DNA of 50,067 nt, taken from positions 1 through 50,067 of the forward strand of contig CAZHVS010000021.1 in assembly GCA_964536015.1 (NCBI GenBank). Direction: 5' to 3'. This document shows positions 1 to 10,081 of the stretch, in pieces. Positions within the stretch are counted from its first letter, which is position 1; every line of letters begins with the position of its first letter. This DNA is from CAZHVS01 sp964536015. Its GTDB lineage: Bacteria; Bacteroidota; Ignavibacteria; Ignavibacteriales; Ignavibacteriaceae. Under the pieces are notes generated by a model. It was not told where the DNA came from. It did not search any database and was given only the letters and a program-made list of their open reading frames with translations. Position numbers and translations under genes: made by a program.

Positions 1-1
1 T

Positions 2-1483
2 TTATCTTATTTTGCTGTGCTTGTAACCATACATAAAATAAACAATCATTCCAGCCACAAGCCATCCGCCAAAACGTATCCAGGTAATCCATGGTAAACC
101 AAGCATTAAATAAAAACAAGCTATCATTCCTAGTATTGGCACAAACGGAACCAGCGGAGTCTTAAAACTTCTTTTTCGTTCGGGCTCTTTTTTTCTGAGA
201 ATGATTATTCCTGCGCATACTAACACAAAAGCAAATAAAGTTCCTATGTTGGTTAAATCAACCATTTCATCAATACTTGTAAACATTGATGTAACACCAA
301 CAACAAGTCCTGTCAAAATTGTAGTAACATAAGGCGTTCTATACTTTGGATGAATTTCTGCAAATTTTTGAGGAAGCAGTCCATCTCTTGCCATTGAGAA
401 AAATATTCTTGGCTGCCCTAACTGAAAAACAAGCAGCACGGCAGTATGTGCTACTATTGAACCAAATGCAATTATTCCTATAACAAGGTTTCCCCAGTTT
501 TTAATATTTGCGTATTGAATAGCAAGAGTAAGTGGTTCTGCTTGTTGTGTTGCAAGTGTCTGAACGAGTTCTTTGTAAGGAATTATTCCTGTAAACACCC
601 CTGCTACCACAATATATATTATCGTGCAGATAATTAGGGAACCAATTATACCAATGGGTAAATCTCTTTTGGGATTTTTAACTTCTTCAGCAACAGTTGA
701 TACAGCATCAAAGCCAATATATGCAAAGAACACAATAGCTGCACCTGCTTGTATTCCCGCCCAGCCATTTGGTGCAAACGGAGTCCAGTTTTGCGGTTTA
801 ACATAATGAATTCCTACAAGAACAAAGAAAGCAAGAATGACAAGTTTGACCATTACCATTGCAATGTTAGTTCTTGAGCTTTCCTTAATTCCTATCACCA
901 GAATAATTGTAATAACTGTTACAATCAACATTGCTGGCAAATTAAACACGATAGGAATTCCTAAAATATTTGGTGCTGATTCAAACAATCCGGGAATTTT
1001 TGCAGCTGTTCTATAATCGGTTGAAATCCAATCAGGAATGTGAACTCCAAAACCTGCAATGAAAGTTTTAAAATAATTTGCCCAGCTAATTGCAACAGCA
1101 ACATTTCCAACTGCATATTCTATTATTAAATCCCATCCGATAATCCAGGCAATAAATTCACCAAGCGTTCCGTAAGAATAGGTATAAGCGCTTCCCGAGA
1201 TTGGAACCATAGCTGCAAACTCCGCATAACACAAGGCAGCAAACCCACAGGCAATTGCAGTCAGAATAAAAGAAACAACCAAAGCCGGTCCAGCTCCCGG
1301 TCTTGCTATATCTCCTGCAGCAGCAGTTCCTATTGTTGCAAAAATTCCTGCACCAATAATGCCGCCAATACCAAGCATCACAACATCAAAGGCGCCAAGA
1401 GCACGTTTAAGAGACTTGTTATCTTTTTCGCTTTCGCCGATTATTGAATCGAGAGATTTTGTTTTGAATAATTGTTTTATCAA
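2..1483 (-). CDS. APC-family amino acid permease (cationic amino acid transporter type)
   Basis: Inner-membrane amino acid transporter of the APC superfamily, 493 residues, the usual length for the CAT/YfnA-like branch. The N-terminal GIGGIIGAGIFATIG motif around residues 38-52 is the substrate-binding unwound part of helix 1, and about twelve hydrophobic segments follow. The start is TTG at 1483, preceded by AAGGGCG; no ATG fits better. The stop lies at the left edge of the window, so the gene is complete. It is the last gene of a minus-strand operon with the CoA-binding protein (8 bp gap), a cupin and a secreted S9 peptidase, which suggests uptake of amino acids released from peptides. The exact substrate cannot be read from the sequence. 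Confidence 0.9.
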   Translation of the reverse strand: MIKQLFKTKSLDSIIGESEKDNKSLKRALGAFDVVMLGIGGIIGAGIFATIGTAAAGDIARPGAGPALVVSFILTAIACGFAALCYAEFAAMVPISGSAYTYSYGTLGEFIAWIIGWDLIIEYAVGNVAVAISWANYFKTFIAGFGVHIPDWISTDYRTAAKIPGLFESAPNILGIPIVFNLPAMLIVTVITIILVIGIKESSRTNIAMVMVKLVILAFFVLVGIHYVKPQNWTPFAPNGWAGIQAGAAIVFFAYIGFDAVSTVAEEVKNPKRDLPIGIIGSLIICTIIYIVVAGVFTGIIPYKELVQTLATQQAEPLTLAIQYANIKNWGNLVIGIIAFGSIVAHTAVLLVFQLGQPRIFFSMARDGLLPQKFAEIHPKYRTPYVTTILTGLVVGVTSMFTSIDEMVDLTNIGTLFAFVLVCAGIIILRKKEPERKRSFKTPLVPFVPILGMIACFYLMLGLPWITWIRFGGWLVAGMIVYFMYGYKHSKIR

Positions 1484-1491
1484 GTTCGCCC

Positions 1492-1944
1492 TTATTTGGG
1501 ATATTTGCCAAATAATTTTATCAATCCTCTGTGTATTTTATGAGGAAAAGCTAATGGCTCAAGAAACATAATTGCACAATATCCGTGAATTAAATTTATA
1601 TCTTTCCGTTTACAGTAATCAATTGCTTCGGGAGATTCTGCTCCTTTTTGTAACCAGATATTTTTTATGCTAAGTTCTTCTGCCTGCATAATTGCTACCA
1701 GTGATGAATTTGGCTTAACGTTAATTATAACAGCTTCAACTTTTTCAGGAAGCGATTTTAGGTCGGAAAAACATTTATCTCCTTCGATTATTCCACTTTT
1801 AAAGTTTACTGGAAAGACTTTCAATCCTTTGCTTTTTAGTTCTTTGTAAAGAGCATTTCCGAATTTTTGCTTGTTCTGTGATACTCCGACAACTGCAAAA
1901 GATTTGCAGTTCATGAAATTGCGTATAGATTCTTTTGTAACCAT
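1492..1944 (-). CDS. CoA-binding domain protein (CoA_binding_2, YccU-like)
   Basis: A small 150-residue cytosolic Rossmann-fold protein. The N-terminal segment SFAVVGVSQNKQKFGN (about residues 15-30) is the nucleotide-binding glycine loop of the CoA-binding_2 family, and the later LQKGAESPEAI and GYCAIMFLEP segments are also typical of it. Members resemble the CoA-binding domain of succinyl-CoA synthetase but lack a catalytic domain; their cellular role is not established. It sits between the cupin (16 bp gap) and the permease (8 bp gap), so it is almost certainly co-transcribed with them. Family assignment is firm; function is open. Confidence 0.85.
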   Translation of the reverse strand: MVTKESIRNFMNCKSFAVVGVSQNKQKFGNALYKELKSKGLKVFPVNFKSGIIEGDKCFSDLKSLPEKVEAVIINVKPNSSLVAIMQAEELSIKNIWLQKGAESPEAIDYCKRKDINLIHGYCAIMFLEPLAFPHKIHRGLIKLFGKYPK

Positions 1945-1960
1945 CTCGATTTTTTCTTTT

Positions 1961-2287
1961 TTATGAACGAATCATTGTTAGTAACATTTTGAATCTTTTA
2001 TTTGCATTCAAAGAGTGAGAAATATTTGCAGGCATAATAATTAAGTCACCGCCTTTTAAAATATGTTGCATCCCACCGATTATTATCTCTGCTTCTCCTT
2101 CAAGCACTTGAACCATTGCATCATAAGGAGCTGTATGTTCACTTAGTTTTTGTCCTTCATCAAATGCAAAAAATGTTACTGTCCCTGTTTTCTGATTAAC
2201 GATAGTTCGGCTGACTACAGATCCGATTTGGTAATCAGCAAGATTAATCGTTTTATGAACTTTTTCTGTGAAATTATTATTGTTCAT
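1961..2287 (-). CDS. Cupin-domain protein
   Basis: A 108-residue single-domain cupin. The central part has the beta-barrel pattern with HTAPYDAMVQVLEGEAEI (motif 1, one His kept) and GGDLIIMPANISHSL (motif 2, one His). Such small cupins often bind a metal and act as sensors or isomerases; the substrate is unknown. I place the start at the ATG at 2287 because CAGGAAAAA lies just upstream. A longer frame reaches back to 2347, but that would run 49 bp into the peptidase gene. An ATG at 2302, overlapping the peptidase stop as CAATGA, is the other possibility. It is in operon with the peptidase upstream and the CoA-binding gene downstream. Confidence 0.82.
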   Translation of the reverse strand: MNNNNFTEKVHKTINLADYQIGSVVSRTIVNQKTGTVTFFAFDEGQKLSEHTAPYDAMVQVLEGEAEIIIGGMQHILKGGDLIIMPANISHSLNANKRFKMLLTMIRS

Positions 2288-2298
2288 ATTTTTTCCTG

Positions 2299-4242
2299 TC
2301 ATTGGTTTTGTAAAAGATATTTCTGCAGGAACATTACAATTGACCATCCATAATAATCCCTGTTACTTTTTTTTCTAAAACCATGTCCCTCATCTTTTGC
2401 AAGAAGATACCAAACATTACCGCCATTCTTTCTAATAATCGATACAATTTGTTCAGCTTCACTTGCAGGAACACGTGGGTCGTTTAAACCCTGAATTACA
2501 AACATAGGCTTGGTTATTTTTGGGGCATTATTTGTTGGTGCAATTTTTAATAAATATTCTCGCATTGCGGGATCTCTTTCATCGCCGTATTCAACGCGCC
2601 GCAAATCTCTTCTATACTCTGAAGTGTTTTCAAGAAAAGTTACAAAGTTACTTATTCCCACAATGTCAATTCCGCAGGCAAGTCTATCATTAAAATTTGT
2701 CATAGATGCAAGCACCATATAGCCACCATAAGAACCACCAATTACTCCTACTTTTTTTGCATCAAGGTCTGGTTGAGCTGCAATCCAGTCTAAAAGTTTT
2801 CCAATATCCTGAACAGATTCTTCTCTTTTAAATCCATTATCCATTGCAAGATAAGATTTTCCATAACCAGTTGAACCACGAACATTAGGACAAATTATTG
2901 CTATTCCTAATTCAACAACTCTGTATTGTATTTCAGATGAAAAGCCGGGAATGTATTGACCTTCGGGACCTCCATGAATATCTATTAATACAGGAAATGG
3001 TCCTTTTTTGTTTTTGGGTTTATAAATAAATGCCGGAATTTCTCTTGGCTTTCCATCAACCATATCAAAAGTTGTATAATGAATAAGTTCAGGCACGACA
3101 AAATTAGAAGTATTTAATCCACCGACTTCCGAATAAGTCCAACGAGTTAAAGAAAAGTCCTTCATATTCAACGAATAAACATCACCCGGATTTTGTGGTG
3201 TATTAATTGTCAATGCAACCTGGTTATCATCCTCCGTGAATGCAAGGCTTCCAATTGTACCCACCGGCATCCCCGGAACAAGAGAATACTTTTTGGTTTT
3301 CGTATCCATTAAATAAAGTTTATATATTCCATCATCATTAACTGTAAAGAAAAGTTTGTCTCCTTTGTGAGAAAGAGAATAACCTGCAACATCCCAATTG
3401 ATTTCGGTTGTTAGTTCCGTAATTTTTTTTGAATTAAGATCATAATATTTTAATTTTTTGAATTCATTATTCTCATCTGAAAGGAAATAAATTCCTTTTC
3501 CATCTTTATTCCAGGTTCCTCCGCTGTATGATATTTTTTCAGCGGAAGGATTTATTTGTGTTAGTTCACCAGAACTAATATCAAGTATGTACAAATAACT
3601 CTCATTTACCGAAATATAATTTCCTACAATTAATTTTGTATCATCGGGCGACCAATCTGTAACACCCCACGATCCACCTTTAGATAAAATCATTTTTGGG
3701 TTTTGATAACTTTCAAGGTCGGTAGTGTAGATGTCGTAATCTCTTCCATTTCTTTTTGTGCTTGTAAATACAAATTTATCTCCTTTGTGCGACCAGATAA
3801 TTCCACCATTCAAAGATTTTCCATCAGTCAGCAATTTATAAGAGCCATCACTAAGGTTGAAATAATAAATCTGTGCATATTCATTTCCTCCAATATCTTT
3901 TAGATAAAGAAATCCATTTTGATTTTTATCAGGGCAAACAGCAGCTCCGCCAATAGGTTCAGGAAAAAATGTTATTTGTGTTCTTGCACCACCCGGTTTT
4001 TTTACATGATGAATTTGAGCGGTCTCACTAAACCGAGTTGCTATCAACATTCCATCGCCATTTGGAAGCCAATCAACATAACCCGCAGAACGTGTGCTTT
4101 GATACTGATACATTTTCTCTACCAGTTCTTGTGGGATTTGGGGAATATTTTCTATTACAAGATTACCTTGTTCGCGACGCTCAACTTGTGAAAAAGAAAT
4201 GAAAGAAAACAAAAATAGTATTAATACAAAAATTCTTTTCAT
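2299..4242 (-). CDS. Secreted S9-family prolyl oligopeptidase / dipeptidyl aminopeptidase
   Basis: A serine peptidase of 647 residues with an N-terminal signal peptide (MKRIFVLILFLFSFISFSQ), so probably periplasmic or exported. Residues of about 60-370 form a WD40-like beta-propeller with repeated 'SPDDTKL', 'NKDGKGIYF' style strands; the C-terminal alpha/beta-hydrolase domain carries the nucleophile in GGSYGGYM (Ser504), the acid in GLNDPRVP (Asp588) and the His in DEGHGF (His620). The triad is complete, so the enzyme should be active, cutting short peptides, often after proline or releasing dipeptides. It is the first gene of the operon that ends in an amino acid permease. Substrate specificity is inference from the family only. 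Confidence 0.92.
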   Translation of the reverse strand: MKRIFVLILFLFSFISFSQVERREQGNLVIENIPQIPQELVEKMYQYQSTRSAGYVDWLPNGDGMLIATRFSETAQIHHVKKPGGARTQITFFPEPIGGAAVCPDKNQNGFLYLKDIGGNEYAQIYYFNLSDGSYKLLTDGKSLNGGIIWSHKGDKFVFTSTKRNGRDYDIYTTDLESYQNPKMILSKGGSWGVTDWSPDDTKLIVGNYISVNESYLYILDISSGELTQINPSAEKISYSGGTWNKDGKGIYFLSDENNEFKKLKYYDLNSKKITELTTEINWDVAGYSLSHKGDKLFFTVNDDGIYKLYLMDTKTKKYSLVPGMPVGTIGSLAFTEDDNQVALTINTPQNPGDVYSLNMKDFSLTRWTYSEVGGLNTSNFVVPELIHYTTFDMVDGKPREIPAFIYKPKNKKGPFPVLIDIHGGPEGQYIPGFSSEIQYRVVELGIAIICPNVRGSTGYGKSYLAMDNGFKREESVQDIGKLLDWIAAQPDLDAKKVGVIGGSYGGYMVLASMTNFNDRLACGIDIVGISNFVTFLENTSEYRRDLRRVEYGDERDPAMREYLLKIAPTNNAPKITKPMFVIQGLNDPRVPASEAEQIVSIIRKNGGNVWYLLAKDEGHGFRKKSNRDYYGWSIVMFLQKYLLQNQ

Positions 4243-4341
4243 AATAATTCTCTTAACTAATTGATGAACTTTTTTCTTTTAAAATTAAACAGTTCAGGTT
4301 TCTTAACCAAAGCATTTAGCATAATTGTCAGTTATTAAGTG

Positions 4342-4349
4342 TATATTTG
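4342..4349 (+). promoter_or_regulatory. Possible Bacteroidota-type -7 element upstream of the helicase
   Basis: TATATTTG matches the TAnnTTTG -7 element described for Bacteroidota promoters. No well-spaced -33 TTG was found (the nearest, in TTGTCAG, is only 14 nt away), so this is weak. If used, it would give the helicase a leader of about 115 nt, a length often seen for cold-inducible helicase genes. Confidence 0.25.
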
Positions 4350-4468
4350 TACTGTCAATTAAAATCCTTACCGGATTGGAAGAGAACTGAAACTGTAAAC
4401 TACAATATTTCTCCCCTCCCGCTCACAGGGACATGACAAAACATTAAATTGAAAAAGAAAGAATTATT

Positions 4469-6238
4469 ATGTTCAAAGAACTTGAATTAGAAGAAGAATT
4501 ATTAAACGCAGTTGAAGAACTTGGTTTCGAGACGCCAACACCCGTACAGGAAAAAGTAATACCACATTTATTAAAAGAAGATTTTCAGGATCTTATTGCC
4601 CTCGCCCAAACGGGGACAGGAAAAACCGCTGCGTTTGGTTTGCCGTTAATACAAAAAACACATCCGCAATTAAAAAAAGTTCAACACTTAATACTAAGTC
4701 CAACAAGAGAGCTTTGTCTCCAAATTGCAGATGATCTCTCTCTCTTCTCAAAATATAAAGATCAAATTAAAATAGGTGCAGTATTTGGCGGGGCAAGTAT
4801 TGATAGGCAAATAAAAATGATTAAAGATGGAGTGCATATTGTTTCTGCAACTCCCGGCAGACTTGCTGATCTTATCAATAGAAAAGTTATTAACCTTTCT
4901 GAAATAAAAATACTCGTTCTTGATGAAGCAGATGAGATGCTTAATATGGGTTTCCGTGATGAACTTGAAGAAATTCTTTCACAAACGCCAGAAGATAAAA
5001 ATACTCTTTTATTTTCTGCAACCATGCCAAATGAAGTTAGAGCTATTGCAAACAAATATATGAACAATCCAGTTGAAATCATTATTGGCAAAAAAAATTC
5101 GGGAGCTGAAAATGTAAACCATATTTGTTATACAGTGCATTCAAAAGATCGATACCTTGCATTAAAAAGAATAGTTGATTACCACCCGGAGATATACGGA
5201 ATCATTTTTTGTAAAACGAAAAAAGAAACACAGGAAATAGCAGATAATCTTATCCGAGATGGATATAATGCAGACGCATTGCATGGCGATTTGTCTCAAC
5301 CACAAAGAGACGTTGTGATGAATAAGTTCAGGATTAAACATTTGAAATTGCTGGTAGCCACCGATGTTGCTGCTCGTGGACTTGATGTAGATGATTTGAC
5401 TCATGTAATTAATTTTAATTTACCTGATGAACTTGATCTTTATTTACATAGAAGCGGGAGAACGGGAAGAGCAGGAAAAAAAGGAACTTCAATTGTTATT
5501 ACAAGTCTTAAGGAAAAAGGGAAATTGAAACAGATAGAAAAACAAATAAATAAGAGTTTTACTTTCAACACTATTCCCAAGGGTGATAAAATTTGTGAAA
5601 GACAATTATTTTATCTTATCGACAGAATGGAAAAAGTTGAAGTAGATTATTCACAGATTGATCCTCTGTTGCCAGTCATCTTTAAAAAATTAGAATGGCT
5701 TGATAGAGAAGAGCTGATTAAAAAATTTGTTTCGGTTGAGTTTAATAGGTTTTTGGACTATTACAAAAATGCTGTTGATCTAAGCAGTCCAGCAGAATCT
5801 AAAAAATCAGGGAGAGAGAAAAAACAAAACACTGGTTTTACACGCTTCTTTATTAATCTTGGTAAAAAAGAAAACCTTCAACCAAGAAGTTTGATTTCTT
5901 TGATAAATGATTTTACAAGAACAGATGACATTGAAATTGGAGATATAGAAATAATGAATAATTTCTCCTTTTTTGAAATTGATAAAAATTATACTGATGA
6001 TTTACTAAATGCTTTTAACGGAAAAGAATACAAGAAGAGAAAAATCATTCTTGAGATAGCTGAATCAAAAGGTAAATCGGAGAGCAAAAAAATTAAAAGA
6101 CAAAAACAGAACAGAGAAGATTTTTTTACTGAAAAGAAAAACAGAAGGAAAGAGTTTTCCTTTAACAAAAAAAACACTGAAGAAAGTTTTTCTCGTAAAA
6201 AGAAGTATGATAAAAAAAGAAAACGTAGAAACAGATAG
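4469..6238 (+). CDS. deaD: DEAD-box ATP-dependent RNA helicase (DeaD/CsdA type)
   Basis: A 589-residue RNA helicase that unwinds short RNA duplexes, probably in ribosome assembly or mRNA decay and cold adaptation. Motifs in order: Q-motif GFETPTPVQ (19-27), Walker A AQTGTGKT (46-53), PTREL (78-82), DEAD (152-155), SAT (183-185), and HRSGRTGRAG in the second RecA domain. Residues of about 460-535 match the DbpA-type RNA-binding domain, and the last 50 residues are a Lys/Arg-rich tail. It stands alone on the plus strand with a 226-bp upstream region; its end faces the end of metH, 15 bp apart, with no obvious terminator hairpin. The family is certain; the deaD symbol is by analogy. Confidence 0.93.
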   Translation: MFKELELEEELLNAVEELGFETPTPVQEKVIPHLLKEDFQDLIALAQTGTGKTAAFGLPLIQKTHPQLKKVQHLILSPTRELCLQIADDLSLFSKYKDQIKIGAVFGGASIDRQIKMIKDGVHIVSATPGRLADLINRKVINLSEIKILVLDEADEMLNMGFRDELEEILSQTPEDKNTLLFSATMPNEVRAIANKYMNNPVEIIIGKKNSGAENVNHICYTVHSKDRYLALKRIVDYHPEIYGIIFCKTKKETQEIADNLIRDGYNADALHGDLSQPQRDVVMNKFRIKHLKLLVATDVAARGLDVDDLTHVINFNLPDELDLYLHRSGRTGRAGKKGTSIVITSLKEKGKLKQIEKQINKSFTFNTIPKGDKICERQLFYLIDRMEKVEVDYSQIDPLLPVIFKKLEWLDREELIKKFVSVEFNRFLDYYKNAVDLSSPAESKKSGREKKQNTGFTRFFINLGKKENLQPRSLISLINDFTRTDDIEIGDIEIMNNFSFFEIDKNYTDDLLNAFNGKEYKKRKIILEIAESKGKSESKKIKRQKQNREDFFTEKKNRRKEFSFNKKNTEESFSRKKKYDKKRKRRNR

Positions 6239-6253
6239 CTTTCTTACACTGCT

Positions 6254-9200
6254 CTATTCATAATTTAATATTGGTTTAAGCCACCTTTCTGTTTCAGAAA
6301 GACTTAAACCTTTTCTTTTATGATAATCAATTACCTGATCTTTGCCTATTTTACCAATAGAAAAATATTTTGCGTTTTTATTCGCAAAATATAAACCACA
6401 CACAGAAGCAGCAGGATACATAGCAAGACTTTCGGTTAAGTGAATGCCGGTATTCTCTTTTGCTTTTAGTAATTCGAATAAAATTATTTTTTCAGTATGA
6501 TCTGGTTGAGCAGGATAACCTGGTGCTGGACGAATACCAGTGTATTTTTCTTTTATTAACTCATCATTTGATAAATTTTCACTCTTTGCATAACCCCAAA
6601 ATTCTTTCCTCACTTTTTCATGAAGATGCTCTGCAAAGGCTTCTGCAAGGCGGTCTGCAATTGCTTTTATCATTATCGCATTGTATTCATCATGTCTTTT
6701 TTCAAAATCAGAAATTAATTTTTCAATTCCCAGTCCTGTTGTGACTGCAAAGGCCCCGATATAATCTTTCCTACCGCTTTCTTTTGGAGCAATGAAATCA
6801 GCAAGAGCATAATTTGGTTGTCCTTTAGTTTTTTTATTCTGTTGCCTGAGAGTATGAAATTCACATAGTATTCCATTACGATTTTCATCTGTATAAACTT
6901 CTATATCATCTTTATTAATACTATTTGCAGGAAATATTCCAACAACACCATTGGCTTGAAGTAATTTATCTTTAATTATCAAATCAAGCATTTCGTTTGC
7001 ATCATCAAAGAGTTTTTTCGCTTCGTTACCATGTCTTTCGTTTTCAAAAATTGAGGGAAACTTTCCTTTGATTTCCCAGGTGAGGAAGAATGGAGTCCAA
7101 TCAATATACTTTCGTAATATTTTAAGAGAATAATCTGTGAAAATTTCAATTCCAATTTTATCGGGTATAAAAATCGCTTCTTCCTGCCAGTTTAATTGAA
7201 AACTATTTTGTCTTGCTTCTTCAATAGAGATATAATTTTTCTCATCTCTTTTCTTTATATGATCAATGCGAAGCAATTCATATTCTTCATTGATTTGTTT
7301 TATAAAATAGTTTTTATCCTGATTAATCAGATTACTTACAACTGAAACACTACGTGAAGCATCAAGAACGTGAATTACTGGTGCCGTATATGAAGGTGCA
7401 ATTTTGACCGCAGTATGTATTCTTGATGTCGTTGCTCCACCAATTAATAGAGGTATTTTAACTCCTTTTCTTTCCATTTCTTTTGCGACATGAATCATCT
7501 CTTCAAGTGAAGGAGTAATTAATCCGCTTAAGCCAACTATATCTACATTTTCTTTGATTGCTGCTTCAATTATTTTTTCGGCAGGAACCATTACACCAAG
7601 ATCAATAATTTTATAATTATTACAACCTAAAACAACACCAACAATATTTTTTCCTATATCGTGAACATCTCCTTTAACTGTTGCTAAAAGAACAGAACCA
7701 GAGAAAGTTCTTTGTTGATTTTCATTGTCCTCAACATTCTGAATATAAGGAGTTAATAAAGCAACCGACCTTTTCATTACTCTTGCGCTTTTTACAACTT
7801 GTGGAAGAAACATTTTTCCTGCACCAAATAAATCTCCTACAAGATTCATCCCTTCCATTAATGGACCCTCTATAACGGCTAATGGAGACGGATAAGATAG
7901 TCTTGCTTCTTCAGTATCAGAATCAATAAAGTCAACGATCCCTTTTACAAGTGCGTGTTTAAGTCTTTCTCCAACGGGAAGTTTTCTCCAATCTTCTTTA
8001 TCTTTTTCCTTTGTTTTATCTTTTTGTTTTATTTGTTCGGCAAATGAAACCAATCGTTCGGTTGCGTCTTTTCTGCGGTTTAATAAAACGTCTTCAACAA
8101 GCTCAAGTAAATCTTTTGCAATTTCATCATATACTGTAAGTTGTCCCGCATTAACAATTCCCATATCAAGACCAGCTTTTACAGCGTGATATAAAAAGGA
8201 AGAATGCATTGCTTCTCGCACTGTATCATTTCCTCTGAAAGAAAAAGAAACATTGCTTATTCCACCTGAAACTTTTGCATATGGCAGATTTTGTTTAACC
8301 CATCTTGTAGCTTCAATAAAATCAACGGCATAGTTATTATGCTCTTCAATTCCTGTGGCAACTGTAAGTACGTTCGGATCGAAAACAATATCCTGCGGTG
8401 AAAAACCAACTTGATTTACTAGTAAGTCATACGCTCGTTTAAAAATTTCGATTTTTCTTTGAAAAGTGTCTGCCTGTCCTTTCTCATCAAAAGCCATTAC
8501 AATTAATGCCGCTCCATATTTTAGAATTTTTTTTGCGCGCTCAATGAACACAATATCACCTTCTTTAAGACTTAAGGAATTTACAATTCCCTTTCCTTGC
8601 AGACATTTTAACCCTGCTTCAATTACACTCCACTTTGAAGAATCAATCATTATAGGAAGTTTGGCAATATCAGGTTCTGAAGCCAGAAGATTTAGAAATT
8701 TTGTCATAGCTTTTTCAGAATCGAGCATTCCCTCATCCATATTAACATCAAGTATCTGAGCTCCTCCATCAACCTGTTCTTTAGCTATTGAAAGAGCTTC
8801 CTCGTATTTATCTTCTGCAATTAATTTTGCAAATTTTTTCGAACCAGCGACATTTGTTCTTTCACCAATGTTTACAAAATTTGTTTCTTCATGAATTATT
8901 AGTGGTTCCAATCCACTTAATCTTAAATATTTTTTTGTTTCAGGAATTTTTCTTGGTGGAATATCTTTAACAACTTCAGTTATAGCTTTAATGTGTTCGG
9001 GGGTTGTTCCGCAGCAACCACCTACTACATTATAAAATCCTTCTCTACCGAATTCTTCTAAAATTTTTGCCATTTGCGAAGCAGTTTCATCATATTCACC
9101 AAAAGCATTTGGCAGACCAGCATTGGGATAAACGCTAACAAAGCATGGTGCTTTAAGTGAAAGTTCTTCAAGGAAAGGACGCATTTGTTTTGCGCCGAGA

Positions 9201-9949
9201 GCACAATTAAAGCCTATACTTAATAAATTTTTTGTGTGTGATAATGAGATTAGAAATGCTTCTGTGGTTTGACCGGATAAAGTTCTTCCGCTTTGATCTA
9301 CAATTGTGCCTGATATCATTATTGGAATTTCTAAATTATTTTTTTCGCAATAATCCTGAATTCCGTAAATAGCTGCTTTTGCATTTAAAGTATCGAAGAT
9401 TGTTTCAACAAGAAGTATATCCGCTCCGCCATCTATTAAACCCCGCGCTTGTTCGGTATATGCTTCAACAAGTTCATCAAATGTTATGGTGCGATAACCC
9501 GGATCGTTTACATCGGGAGACAAGGAAGCAGTTCGATTTGTGGGTCCAAGTGCGCCAGCAACAAATCTTGGTTTATTGGGATTCAGCTTTGTAAATTCTT
9601 CTGTAACTTCTTTTGCAAGCTTTGCAGCAGCAAAATTAATTTCGTAAGCAAATTTCTCTGTGTGATAGTCTGCTTGCGAAATTCTTGTCCCATTGAAAGT
9701 GTTTGTTTCAATTATATCAGCACCTGCATTTAAGTAATCGATATGTATTTGTTTAATAATTTCAGGTTGAGTTAAACACAGAATGTCATTATTCCCTTTA
9801 AGGTCTTTTTTGTGCTCACCAAAACGATTCGAACGAAAATCATTCTCGGTTAATTTATACCGCTGTATCATTGTTCCCATTGCACCGTCAAGTACCAGAA
9901 TGCGGCTTGTGAGAATTTCTTTTAATTTATCGAGTTTGTTTTTTTTCAT
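6254..9949 (-). CDS. metH: Cobalamin-dependent methionine synthase
   Basis: Full-length MetH, 1231 residues, transferring the methyl group of 5-methyltetrahydrofolate to homocysteine by way of methylcobalamin. Domains: homocysteine-binding 1-325 with zinc ligands Cys249, Cys312 and Cys313 (in GGCCGTT); pterin-binding about 355-620; cap about 655-745; B12-binding with DVHDIG and cobalt-ligating His763; C-terminal AdoMet reactivation domain with RPAPGYPAQPDHTEK near 1150. A Lys-rich linker (KQKDKTKEKDKEDW) precedes the cap domain. ATG start. I looked for a cobalamin or SAM riboswitch in the 132 bp shared with the divergent heptose epimerase gene and saw none, so regulation is not evident. Confidence 0.97.
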   Translation of the reverse strand: MKKNKLDKLKEILTSRILVLDGAMGTMIQRYKLTENDFRSNRFGEHKKDLKGNNDILCLTQPEIIKQIHIDYLNAGADIIETNTFNGTRISQADYHTEKFAYEINFAAAKLAKEVTEEFTKLNPNKPRFVAGALGPTNRTASLSPDVNDPGYRTITFDELVEAYTEQARGLIDGGADILLVETIFDTLNAKAAIYGIQDYCEKNNLEIPIMISGTIVDQSGRTLSGQTTEAFLISLSHTKNLLSIGFNCALGAKQMRPFLEELSLKAPCFVSVYPNAGLPNAFGEYDETASQMAKILEEFGREGFYNVVGGCCGTTPEHIKAITEVVKDIPPRKIPETKKYLRLSGLEPLIIHEETNFVNIGERTNVAGSKKFAKLIAEDKYEEALSIAKEQVDGGAQILDVNMDEGMLDSEKAMTKFLNLLASEPDIAKLPIMIDSSKWSVIEAGLKCLQGKGIVNSLSLKEGDIVFIERAKKILKYGAALIVMAFDEKGQADTFQRKIEIFKRAYDLLVNQVGFSPQDIVFDPNVLTVATGIEEHNNYAVDFIEATRWVKQNLPYAKVSGGISNVSFSFRGNDTVREAMHSSFLYHAVKAGLDMGIVNAGQLTVYDEIAKDLLELVEDVLLNRRKDATERLVSFAEQIKQKDKTKEKDKEDWRKLPVGERLKHALVKGIVDFIDSDTEEARLSYPSPLAVIEGPLMEGMNLVGDLFGAGKMFLPQVVKSARVMKRSVALLTPYIQNVEDNENQQRTFSGSVLLATVKGDVHDIGKNIVGVVLGCNNYKIIDLGVMVPAEKIIEAAIKENVDIVGLSGLITPSLEEMIHVAKEMERKGVKIPLLIGGATTSRIHTAVKIAPSYTAPVIHVLDASRSVSVVSNLINQDKNYFIKQINEEYELLRIDHIKKRDEKNYISIEEARQNSFQLNWQEEAIFIPDKIGIEIFTDYSLKILRKYIDWTPFFLTWEIKGKFPSIFENERHGNEAKKLFDDANEMLDLIIKDKLLQANGVVGIFPANSINKDDIEVYTDENRNGILCEFHTLRQQNKKTKGQPNYALADFIAPKESGRKDYIGAFAVTTGLGIEKLISDFEKRHDEYNAIMIKAIADRLAEAFAEHLHEKVRKEFWGYAKSENLSNDELIKEKYTGIRPAPGYPAQPDHTEKIILFELLKAKENTGIHLTESLAMYPAASVCGLYFANKNAKYFSIGKIGKDQVIDYHKRKGLSLSETERWLKPILNYE

Positions 9950-10081
9950 AATAAAATAATAAGATTTATTTCTGCCATAACAGTAACAAATCCGAAATAG
10001 TTGCCATACTTATTTTTTGATTACTCGTTCAAATATAATTAAATTGCATTGTAATATAAAGATAACTTAAACAGGTGTAAA

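Noticed and set aside
2288..2347. Longer N-terminus for the cupin
   Set aside because: The extra 20 codons overlap the peptidase coding sequence, and a ribosome-binding site sits before the ATG at 2287.
8466..8759. Plus-strand open frames inside metH and other large genes
   Set aside because: They are frame shadows of well-supported genes, with no ribosome-binding site or recognisable protein.
9950..10081. Cobalamin or SAM riboswitch upstream of metH
   Set aside because: Only 132 bp lie between the divergent genes and I could find no conserved riboswitch core (for example the B12 box).
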